Shown here in pieces: positions 1 through 5,698 of a stretch of 6,619 nt of DNA. A program made the translations under genes and the position numbers. Origin of the DNA: Caulobacterales bacterium RIFOXYB1_FULL_67_16 (lineage in GTDB: Bacteria; Pseudomonadota; Alphaproteobacteria; Caulobacterales; Caulobacteraceae); assembly GCA_001796045.1 (NCBI GenBank), contig MGLN01000076.1:1143-7761 (forward strand), given 5' to 3'. The stretch's first letter is position 1. Each line of letters opens with the position of its first letter. The notes under the pieces are model-generated. The model did no database searches. It saw only the letters and a program-made list of their open reading frames with translations, and was not told the DNA's origin.

Positions 1-126
1 ATGGCCTTTCTGGCGGCCATATCCCTTGGCCTCCAGCACGGTCATGCCTTGCACGCCGACGTCCTGGAGCGCCTCTTTGACGTCATCCAGCTTGAAAGGC
101 TTGATGATGGCTTCGATCTTCTTCAT
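1..126 (-). CDS. glnB: Nitrogen regulatory protein P-II (N-terminal 42 residues, partial)
   Basis: PII is a small trimeric cytoplasmic signal protein. It senses 2-oxoglutarate and ATP/ADP, is uridylylated by GlnD, and controls NtrB/NtrC and glutamine synthetase adenylylation. Reading leftward from the ATG whose complement is at 124-126, the product begins MKKIEAIIKPFKLDDVKEAL and continues to a GYGRQKGH motif, which is the highly conserved PII N-terminus (beta-1, helix-1, beta-2). The start is supported by an AGGGG ribosome-binding site (complement at 132-136) five bases upstream. Only 42 of about 112 residues are inside the window, so the T-loop with the uridylylated tyrosine is not visible. 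In alphaproteobacteria glnB is usually followed by glnA, which would lie beyond the left edge. GlnB versus its paralogue GlnK cannot be settled from this fragment; the neighbouring nnr-type gene favours glnB. Confidence 0.93.
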   Translation of the reverse strand, partial: MKKIEAIIKPFKLDDVKEALQDVGVQGMTVLEAKGYGRQKGH

Positions 127-131
127 GGCGA

Positions 132-136
132 CCCCT
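132..136 (-). promoter_or_regulatory. Ribosome-binding site of glnB
   Basis: On the minus strand AGGGG stands five bases before the glnB ATG. It fits the anti-Shine-Dalgarno sequence and supports the chosen start. Confidence 0.6.
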
Positions 137-205
137 GAGCGGCGCGCGGAATGCAGCGGCGCTCGGGCGGGAATGGGACACATCAAGGCCGACCAAAGCA
201 AGCGA

Positions 206-218
206 TTTTCGCAGAAAA
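206..218. repeat. Short inverted repeat in the glnB/nnrD divergent gap
   Basis: TTTTC-GCA-GAAAA forms a five-base dyad with a three-base centre; the flanks (GAT / GTC) extend the symmetry imperfectly. It sits in the 114-bp region between the divergent glnB and nnrD starts, where promoters of both genes are expected. It could be an operator, but the arms are short and the match to any known regulator is not established. No convincing NtrC box or sigma-54 -24/-12 element was recognised here. Confidence 0.2.
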
Positions 219-231
219 GTCACGGATATTC

Positions 232-235
232 GGAG
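232..235 (+). promoter_or_regulatory. Ribosome-binding site before the original nnrD start (ATG 241)
   Basis: GGAG lies five bases upstream of ATG 241. It marks 241 as the ancestral translation start of nnrD, even though that reading frame meets a TGA nine codons later. Confidence 0.55.
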
Positions 236-240
236 CTCGG

Positions 241-333
241 ATGACAGAAACCAACGACCCGGCGATCTGACGCAATTTTCTTCCGTGGCCGGGCGCGGAA
301 ACGCACAAGCATGCGCGGGGTCGTCTCGGGGTC
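241..333 (+). pseudogene. nnrD: 5' end of nnrD separated from the rest by an in-frame TGA
   Basis: From ATG 241 the frame reads MTETNDPAI, then TGA at 268-270, then RNFLPWPGAETHKHARGRLG, running without a shift into the long nnrD frame. The NDPA-(L/I)-W...PWP...HK-x-ARG-x-x-x-VVSG pattern is typical of the start of the YjeF C-terminal domain in alphaproteobacteria. The stop sits where Trp (TGG) is usual, so a single G-to-A change at 270 explains it. Because the reading frame is the same on both sides, a nonsense substitution fits better than a frameshift. The stop is followed by C (TGAC), a context known to be relatively leaky. A base-call error is the alternative. Confidence 0.6.
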
Positions 334-1071
334 GTGTCCGGCCGGGCCCACCAGACCGGCGCCGCGCGATTGGCGGCGCGGGCGGGACTGAGGATCGGCG
401 CGGGCGTGGTGAAGATCTTCTGTCCACCGGATGCGGTTGCGGTGATCGCCCCGGCGGTCGAGGCGATCATGGTGAGCCCGTTCGCCGCCGCCGAGACCCT
501 GGCGCGGGAAGTGGAGGACATGGACGCCGTCGTGGTGGGGCCGGCCGCCGGCCTGGACGAGACCACCGTCGCCAATATCGAGGCCCTGGCGCTGAGCGGA
601 GCGGCCCTGGTTATCGATGCGGACGGACTGTCCGTATGCAAGGGCCGCAGCGCCCAGCTGTTCGCTGTTCTGGACCGGGACGACGTCCTGACCCCGCACG
701 AGGGCGAGTTCGAGCGGCTGTTTCCGGGGCTTCTGCGGCAGGGCAGGACCGGCGCCGCCGTCGAAGCGGCCAGACGCGCCCAGGCCGTGATCGTGCTGAA
801 GGGCAGCGAGACGGTCGTCGCCGCGCCCGACGGCCGCGTTCGGATCAATCGCAACGGCTCGCCCTGGCTGGCCACGGCGGGAACCGGGGATGTTCTGTCG
901 GGCATGGTCGGCGGGCTGATCGCCCAGCGCATGGACAGTTTCGACGCCGCCTGCGCCGCCGTCTGGCTCCATGCCGACGCCGCCGACCGGTTTGGGCCCG
1001 GACTGATCGCCGAGGATCTGAGCGAGACCCTGCCGCAGTCGCTTCGCGCCCTCTGGCCCGGCGGGACTTAG
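334..1071 (+). CDS. nnrD: ADP-dependent NAD(P)H-hydrate dehydratase, YjeF C-terminal domain; N-terminus interrupted
   Basis: NnrD dehydrates the S-form of damaged NAD(P)H hydrate back to NAD(P)H using ADP, a cytoplasmic metabolite-repair reaction with a ribokinase-like fold. Counting from GTG 334 (245 residues), the family motifs appear in order: VGPAAGLD at 68-75, IDADGL at 94-99, LTPHEGEF at 119-126, LKGSETVV at 155-162, and the nucleotide-binding/catalytic TAGTGDVLSG at 181-190, whose Asp is the expected catalytic residue. GTG 334 is the only usable start after the TGA at 268-270 and has no clear ribosome-binding site. Starting there removes the first beta strand (THKHARGRLGVV region), so the short form may fold poorly. 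Read through from ATG 241 the protein would be 276 residues, a normal stand-alone domain length. The NnrE epimerase half, often fused upstream in bacteria, is absent. Function of the motifs is secure; activity of the gene is uncertain. Confidence 0.8.
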   Translation: MSGRAHQTGAARLAARAGLRIGAGVVKIFCPPDAVAVIAPAVEAIMVSPFAAAETLAREVEDMDAVVVGPAAGLDETTVANIEALALSGAALVIDADGLSVCKGRSAQLFAVLDRDDVLTPHEGEFERLFPGLLRQGRTGAAVEAARRAQAVIVLKGSETVVAAPDGRVRINRNGSPWLATAGTGDVLSGMVGGLIAQRMDSFDAACAAVWLHADAADRFGPGLIAEDLSETLPQSLRALWPGGT

Positions 1072-1074
1072 ATC

Positions 1075-1102
1075 GACGCCGGCTGGGGCCTTGGCCGGTG
1101 TC
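1075..1102 (+). terminator. Possible hairpin terminator after nnrD, without a T tract
   Basis: Four bases after the nnrD stop, GACGCCGGC (1075-1083) pairs with GCCGGTGTC (1094-1102), giving nine pairs including one G-U, around a ten-base loop. No run of T follows, so it is a weak candidate for intrinsic termination. It may instead protect the 3' end of the transcript or be incidental in GC-rich DNA. Confidence 0.35.
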
Positions 1103-1148
1103 AAGGAAGCTTTGATCGTTCGTCACATCCTACTGCTACGCCGCGCCC

Positions 1149-1751
1149 ATGGCGGGGATATCCAGAGCGCGCGCGGAATGGCTGGGCCTGCGGATCTTTC
1201 CGCACGAGCCGGCTCTGCGTCAGTGGCTGAGCCGCAGGACCCTGGGGGAGATCGAGATCGACGACGTGGTCCAGGAGACCTACGCCATCCTCGCCGCCCT
1301 CGATTCGGTCGACCATATCCGAAATCCCCGGACCTACATGTTCGAGGTCGCCAAGTCCGTGGTGCTTCAGACCCTGCGGCGGTCGCGAATCATCACCCTG
1401 GAGGTCTTGTCCGAGGCAACGGACGGGCTGCAGACGCCGAGCGACGATCCTGACCCGGAGCAGGTGGCCGCCGACCGGCAGGAGCTGGGCCGTCTTGCGG
1501 AGATGGTCGCCGCCCTCCCGACCCGGTGCCGCGAGGTCTTCATCCTGAGAAAGATCCACGGTCTGTCGCAACGCGAGGTCGCCCAGCGGCTGGACCTTTC
1601 GCAAAGCACGGTGGAAAAACACATCGCAAAGGCGCTCGGTCTCTTGATCGAGCAAGTGGGACGTGGCGGAAACCGACGCGTCGAAGCATCTATAGATCGT
1701 GACCCAGACCAGATCGCTCCAAGGCGCCGCCCGATCGGAAAGCGCCGCTGA
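1149..1751 (+). CDS. RNA polymerase ECF sigma factor, FecI type
   Basis: This 200-residue protein is an extracytoplasmic-function sigma factor that would direct RNA polymerase to the promoter of the linked TonB-dependent receptor. Region 2 spans about residues 20-80: the DDVVQETYAILAAL segment (38-51) and RNPRTYMFEVAKSVV (58-72) are typical of sigma-2 in alphaproteobacterial FecI proteins. A variable acidic linker (about 95-110) follows. Region 4 spans about 115-165, with LPTRCREVFILRKIHGLSQR and the helix-turn-helix QREVAQRLDLSQSTVEKHIAKAL. ATG 1149 is the only ATG/GTG/TTG in frame after an upstream stop at 1113-1115. No good ribosome-binding site precedes it, so a leaderless or weakly translated message is possible. 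The last 17 codons overlap the following anti-sigma gene and encode a basic tail rich in Arg. The order sigma, FecR, receptor is that of cell-surface-signalling loci and supports regulation of the sigma factor by the next gene. Confidence 0.93.
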   Translation: MAGISRARAEWLGLRIFPHEPALRQWLSRRTLGEIEIDDVVQETYAILAALDSVDHIRNPRTYMFEVAKSVVLQTLRRSRIITLEVLSEATDGLQTPSDDPDPEQVAADRQELGRLAEMVAALPTRCREVFILRKIHGLSQREVAQRLDLSQSTVEKHIAKALGLLIEQVGRGGNRRVEASIDRDPDQIAPRRRPIGKRR

Positions 1752-2697
1752 CATCGACGCCGCCGCCCAGGCCTGGGCGGCGAGGAGCGATCGCGGCCCT
1801 CTGTCCCCCCAGGACGAAGTCGCGTTGCGCGAATGGCTGGAGGCGGATCCGCGCCGCGCCGGCGCCTATGCGCGCGCCCTAGCCGCAGACGTCTATCTGT
1901 CGCGGGCAGCGGCCCTGGGGGCGGGCTTCGATCCGCGAAAACTGTCGACACGTCCGGCCATGGGCCGGAGACGGGTGATCACGGCGGGCGGGGGACTGTT
2001 GGCCGCCTCTCTCGTCGCCAGTGCTGGTCTGGGCTTGTCCTCCTGGCGCAGCCGGATCGTGACCCCGAAAGGGGACGTCAGGCGCGTCTCCCTGCCCGAG
2101 GGCTCGGCCGTCACCCTGAATACGGCGACGGCGGTGCGGCCCGACCTGGGCGATCAGCTCCGGCGGGTGGACCTGATCCGGGGCGAAGCCCTGTTCGACG
2201 TGGCCAAGGACCACCGCCGACCCTTCATCGTCTTCGCCGGAGGGGTGCGGGTGCGCGCCGTGGGGACCAGTTTCTCGGTGCGCGTCAAAGAGGACCGCGA
2301 GGTCGAGGTGCAGGTGCGTGAAGGCGTGGTCGAGGTGTGGCGGCGGTCCGATGCCTCGCCGGTCCGCCTGACGGCGGGCGGCGTCGCCCTAGCGCCCCGG
2401 CAGGGACCGATCAGCCACGACCATCGTCCGATCGAGTCGGTCGAACGGGCCATGGCCTGGCGGGAAGGGCGGATCGACCTGGCCGGGATGAGCCTGGCGG
2501 AGGCTGCGGCCGAGTTTCGACGTTATTCCGACCGGGCGATCGTCACCGATGACGAGACGGTGGCGCGGATGACGGTGGCCGGGGTCTATTCCATCAGCGA
2601 CCCGGAAGGCTTCGCCCGGGCGGCGGCCCTCAGCCTGGGTCTGGAGGCCGTTGTGACGCCGAGCGAGATCGAGCTGCGTCGTTCAGAACTGTCATAG
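1699..2697 (+). CDS. FecR-family anti-sigma / sigma regulator
   Basis: This 332-residue inner-membrane protein should hold the adjacent sigma factor inactive or assist it, and relay the signal from the receptor. Its cytoplasmic anti-sigma domain (DUF4880-like) spans about residues 15-65, with the WLEADPRRAGAYARA motif. A membrane segment follows at about 94-116, directly after GRRRVITAGG, which resembles a twin-arginine signal. The periplasmic FecR domain covers about 122-214 (LPEGSAVTLNTATAV; DLIRGEALFDVAK; VRAVGTSFSVRV; VREGVVEVW). The last part (258-328, DLAGMSLAEAAAEFRRYSDR onward) is an STN-like sensor domain of the kind that contacts a receptor's signalling domain. GTG 1699 is the only start: a TAG lies at 1693-1695 and no other start codon precedes the anti-sigma helix. 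The gene overlaps the sigma gene by 53 bp in another frame and lacks a visible ribosome-binding site, which points to linked expression. Confidence 0.92.
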   Translation: MTQTRSLQGAARSESAADIDAAAQAWAARSDRGPLSPQDEVALREWLEADPRRAGAYARALAADVYLSRAAALGAGFDPRKLSTRPAMGRRRVITAGGGLLAASLVASAGLGLSSWRSRIVTPKGDVRRVSLPEGSAVTLNTATAVRPDLGDQLRRVDLIRGEALFDVAKDHRRPFIVFAGGVRVRAVGTSFSVRVKEDREVEVQVREGVVEVWRRSDASPVRLTAGGVALAPRQGPISHDHRPIESVERAMAWREGRIDLAGMSLAEAAAEFRRYSDRAIVTDDETVARMTVAGVYSISDPEGFARAAALSLGLEAVVTPSEIELRRSELS

Positions 2698-2719
2698 AAA
2701 CTTCTTGTAAGCCGATGGC

Positions 2720-2745
2720 GGAATTCTGTCACGGCGGCATCTAAG
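2720..2745 (+). promoter_or_regulatory. Candidate ECF (FecI-type) promoter of the TonB-dependent receptor gene
   Basis: The 94-bp gap between fecR and the receptor contains GGAATTCTGTCACGGCGG and then CATCTAAG. GGAATT resembles the GGAA-type -35 of ECF promoters such as that of E. coli fecA, and CATCTAAG could supply the -10. The spacing from GGAAT to CATC is 14 bases, slightly short, so the exact elements are uncertain. Location argues for a promoter: in FecIRA systems the receptor promoter is the main target of the sigma factor. Confidence 0.3.
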
Positions 2746-2791
2746 CCTAAGACCGACGCGATGTCGGCGAACATACCGGGGCATAAGAACC

Positions 2792-5641
2792 ATGACATTC
2801 AAGTATACCCTAGGCTGCGGCGTCGCCGCGGCGGCGGTCGTGCTTGCCCTGCCCGCATCGGCGCAGGACCGCACCTTCGATATTCCGGCGCAGGACATGA
2901 CCTCCGCCCTGTCCGTCTTCGGCCGCCAGTCCGGCCTGCAGGTGGTGGCGCCGGCCGACATGCTGGGCGGGGTGCGCAGCCCGACGATCGCGGGCCGGAT
3001 GGACGCCCGGGTCGCCCTGCGTCAGCTGATCCAGGGCGCCGGGCTTGAAATCGTCTCCGACAGCGGCGGGGTCGTTGTTCTGCGTCGCGCCGGCTTTCAA
3101 AGCGCGGCCGAGACCGAAGCCGCCCTCCTCGACGAGGTCGTCGTCACGGGCTACGCCAACAGCCTGACCGCCTCGCTAAACGACAAGCGGCGGGCCAACA
3201 ATGTGGTGGACTCGGTTCGCGCCGAAGACATCGGCAAGTTCCCGGCCCTGAACATCGCTGAGGCTCTGCAACGGCTGCCGGGCGTCTCGATCGTGCGCGA
3301 CCGGGGCGAGGGCGTGTTCGTGCGGGTGCGCGGCCTGGGCTCCAACTTCCAGAACGTGACGCTGAACGGCCGGATGGCCGCCGTGAACGAAAACGTGCGC
3401 GACAGCGGCCAGTCGGGCCGCCAGTTCCGCTTCGACACCCTGCCGGCCGAGCTGATGTCCGAAGTCGAGATCATCAAGAGCCCGAACGCGGCCCTGGATG
3501 AAGGCGGCATCGGCGGCACGGTGAACCTGAAGACCCTGCGCCCGCTCGACATCGGGCGTCCGATGTTCGCCGCCTCGGCGACGGCCAGCTATGCCGAACT
3601 GGCGGACAAGGTGGATCCCCGCCTGTCCGGCGTGGGCAGTTGGGTCAGCGACGACGGCGTCTTCGGCGCCCTGCTGGCCGCCGTCTATGACGAGCGGAGC
3701 ACGCGTCAGGACCGGGTGACCGAGGTGGGCTGGCAGGAGACCTCGATCGACACCAACGGCGACGGCGTGGCCGACAGCGGAACCATTCTGGCCCCGTCCA
3801 GCACCCGGCCGACCCTGGAACGCGAGGAACGCGATCGCCTGGGCGTGAACGCCGCCCTGCAGTGGAAGCCGAACGACCGGTTCGAACTGAACATCGACGG
3901 CCTGTGGAGCCGGCTGAACGTACATTACGACGAGACGACCTATTCCACGGACTTCAACTACGCCGGGATCGTGCCGGGCACGGCGGTCATCGAGGACGGC
4001 GTCCTGATCGCCGCCACGACCCGCACCAGCACCCAGATCGGGCGCGAGACCTCGCATCTGCGCTACACCAACTGGCTGTTGGGATCGAACGCCAAGTACG
4101 AAGGCAGCGACTGGACCCTGACCGGGGACTTTTCCTACGGCAAGGCCGTTTCGGACACGCCGACGCCCATCTATCGCGCCCGGGTTCTGGGCTCGGTCGG
4201 CAATGTCTCGTTCGACTACGGCAAGGCCGGCGACAGCCTGCCCAACCTGACCTTCGCCACTGCCGACCTGAACAATCCCAGCCTCCTGCCCGGTCGCCGG
4301 CTGGAGTACCGGGTCAATGACGCCACCGACGACGTCAGCTCCGCCCGCGCCGACTACGAGAAGCGGTTCGACGGCAGCCTGATCAACCGGCTGAGCGTCG
4401 GTGTGAAATACGACGAGCGGAGCCGCGACTATAATCGCCGCGACATCAACTTCACCTCCGGCATCTCGGGCGTGACCTTCGACAGCAGCTTCTACGCGTC
4501 CTTCCCGGTCGACGACTTCCTGGACGGGGTGTCCGGCAACCTGCCGCGGTCGTGGCTGTTGCCGCTGAAGGATCGGTTCCTGGACGTCGCCAACAATGTC
4601 GAGACCCTGCTGGCCGCCGATCTGACTCGGTCCGACAAGCGCAACAGCTATGAGATCTCCGAAGAGATCGCCTCAGCCTATGTGATGGGCGATTTCGACT
4701 TTTCGGTGGGCGGCGTCGATTTCCGCGGCGACGGCGGCCTGCGCTATTCGACCACCAGCCAGACCTCCTCGGGCCACGCCGACAACGGCAGCGCGGCCAT
4801 TCCGGTCAGCTATACCCGCGACTATGACGAGTGGCTGCCGGCCTTCAACCTGGTGGCCAGCTTCCGACCGGACCTGCAACTGCACGCCGCCGCCTCGAAG
4901 GTGATCACCCGTCCGTCGCTGTCCGACCTGGCGCCGCGACTGACGGTCAACTCCAACCCGACCATCCTGACGGCCACCGGCGGCAATCCCGAGCTGGAGC
5001 CGTTCGAGGCCTGGCAATACGACGCCAGCCTGGAATGGTATTTCGCGCCGGGCAGCGCCCTGATCGCCGCCGCCTTCTACAAGGACATCAACACCTTCGT
5101 CTTCTCGCAGACGACGCCCCTGGTGGTGGACGGCCAGACCTATCGCCTGACGGCTCCGGTCAACGGCGGCAATGCGGACGTGGTCGGGATCGAACTGGCC
5201 TATCAGCAGCTGTTCAAGATGCTGCCCGCGCCATGGGACGGCCTCGGCGCCATGGCCAACTACACCCACACCGAAAGCAACGCGACCTATGCCGACGGCG
5301 CCGGTGGGACGTTCGAGGATGACCTGACCGACGTGGCCAAGGACAGCTTCAACGTCGCCGCCTTCTACGAGAAGGGGCCTGCGGGGGTGCGGCTGAGCTA
5401 CAGCTGGCGTGGCCACGTGCTGCGGGACGTGGGCGGCGCGGGTCTGTCGGCCAAGAACGATCTGGCCTTCGGATCGCTCGACTTCGACATGTCGTGGAAG
5501 CTGAACGACAACCTCACCGCCGTGGTCCAGGGCATGAACCTGACCCACGAGGTCCAGTGGCAATATGTGCGGGATGACCGGTTCGCCGGCTACACCGACT
5601 ACGGCCGGACCTTCCTGATCGGGCTGCGCGGCCGCTTCTGA
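2792..5641 (+). CDS. TonB-dependent outer-membrane receptor/transducer with N-terminal STN domain
   Basis: A 949-residue outer-membrane importer that would take up a scarce substrate using TonB-ExbBD energy and also signal its presence. A signal peptide covers residues 1-24 (cleavage after PASA). The STN (secretin/TonB short N-terminal) domain spans about 27-99 (RTFDIPAQDMTSALSVFGRQ to VVVLRR) and is the part expected to touch the FecR-type protein. The TonB box DEVVVTG lies at 114-120. The plug follows from about 134 to 250, with the conserved IGKFPALNIAEALQRLPGVS, VRVRGLGSNFQNVTLNGR and EGGIGGTVNL. The rest is a beta barrel ending in a terminal Phe (LIGLRGRF), as outer-membrane assembly requires. 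Plug style and length fit the TonB-Xanth-Caul class. A DxNxDGxxD loop occurs at 320-328. ATG 2792 is preceded only by a weak AAGAA. Substrate is unknown; the downstream phosphatase suggests a phosphorylated ligand. Frame and length appear intact. Confidence 0.95.
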   Translation: MTFKYTLGCGVAAAAVVLALPASAQDRTFDIPAQDMTSALSVFGRQSGLQVVAPADMLGGVRSPTIAGRMDARVALRQLIQGAGLEIVSDSGGVVVLRRAGFQSAAETEAALLDEVVVTGYANSLTASLNDKRRANNVVDSVRAEDIGKFPALNIAEALQRLPGVSIVRDRGEGVFVRVRGLGSNFQNVTLNGRMAAVNENVRDSGQSGRQFRFDTLPAELMSEVEIIKSPNAALDEGGIGGTVNLKTLRPLDIGRPMFAASATASYAELADKVDPRLSGVGSWVSDDGVFGALLAAVYDERSTRQDRVTEVGWQETSIDTNGDGVADSGTILAPSSTRPTLEREERDRLGVNAALQWKPNDRFELNIDGLWSRLNVHYDETTYSTDFNYAGIVPGTAVIEDGVLIAATTRTSTQIGRETSHLRYTNWLLGSNAKYEGSDWTLTGDFSYGKAVSDTPTPIYRARVLGSVGNVSFDYGKAGDSLPNLTFATADLNNPSLLPGRRLEYRVNDATDDVSSARADYEKRFDGSLINRLSVGVKYDERSRDYNRRDINFTSGISGVTFDSSFYASFPVDDFLDGVSGNLPRSWLLPLKDRFLDVANNVETLLAADLTRSDKRNSYEISEEIASAYVMGDFDFSVGGVDFRGDGGLRYSTTSQTSSGHADNGSAAIPVSYTRDYDEWLPAFNLVASFRPDLQLHAAASKVITRPSLSDLAPRLTVNSNPTILTATGGNPELEPFEAWQYDASLEWYFAPGSALIAAAFYKDINTFVFSQTTPLVVDGQTYRLTAPVNGGNADVVGIELAYQQLFKMLPAPWDGLGAMANYTHTESNATYADGAGGTFEDDLTDVAKDSFNVAAFYEKGPAGVRLSYSWRGHVLRDVGGAGLSAKNDLAFGSLDFDMSWKLNDNLTAVVQGMNLTHEVQWQYVRDDRFAGYTDYGRTFLIGLRGRF

Positions 5642-5651
5642 GGCGTCCTGG

Positions 5652-5687
5652 GGGAGCGGCCCGACCGGCCGCTTCCCGTCTTTTTTT
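5652..5687 (+). terminator. Intrinsic terminator-like hairpin between receptor and phosphatase genes
   Basis: GGGAGCGGCC (5652-5661) pairs with GGCCGCT-T-CCC (5667-5677), ten pairs with one bulged T and a five-base loop. CGTC and seven T residues (5681-5687) follow. This is a well-formed rho-independent terminator, starting ten bases after the receptor stop codon. It ends at the base before the GAGG ribosome-binding site of the phosphatase, so it may act as a partial terminator or attenuator within a shared transcript. Confidence 0.8.
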
Positions 5688-5691
5688 GAGG
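5688..5691 (+). promoter_or_regulatory. Ribosome-binding site of the phosphatase gene
   Basis: GAGG directly abuts the T run of the hairpin. Its spacing is seven bases to ATG 5699 and four to ATG 5696, which favours 5699 as the start. Confidence 0.55.
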
Positions 5692-5698
5692 CGAGATG

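Noticed and set aside
26..244. Plus-strand open frame of 72 codons overlapping glnB
   Set aside because: It is antisense to the conserved PII N-terminus and resembles no known protein.
268..270. TGA in nnrD as a selenocysteine codon
   Set aside because: The position corresponds to Trp in the family, it is not catalytic, and no obvious selenocysteine-insertion hairpin was seen directly downstream.
220..1104. Long minus-strand and +3 open frames over nnrD (for example 220-1104 minus and 285-1115 plus)
   Set aside because: They have no family motifs and are Arg/Gly/Pro-rich shadow translations, while the nnrD frame carries all dehydratase motifs.
1101..1951. Minus-strand open frames opposite the sigma and fecR genes
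   Set aside because: No domain resemblance; they mirror strongly supported plus-strand genes.
2761..3048. Upstream ATG 2761 as a leader peptide or alternative gene before the receptor
   Set aside because: The frame runs into the receptor in another frame with an Arg/Gly-rich product. There is no supporting ribosome-binding site, and the receptor signal peptide starts cleanly at 2792.
3176..4057. A 293-codon minus-strand open frame within the receptor
   Set aside because: Low-complexity translation without motifs, fully inside the receptor's plug and barrel coding sequence; a shadow frame.
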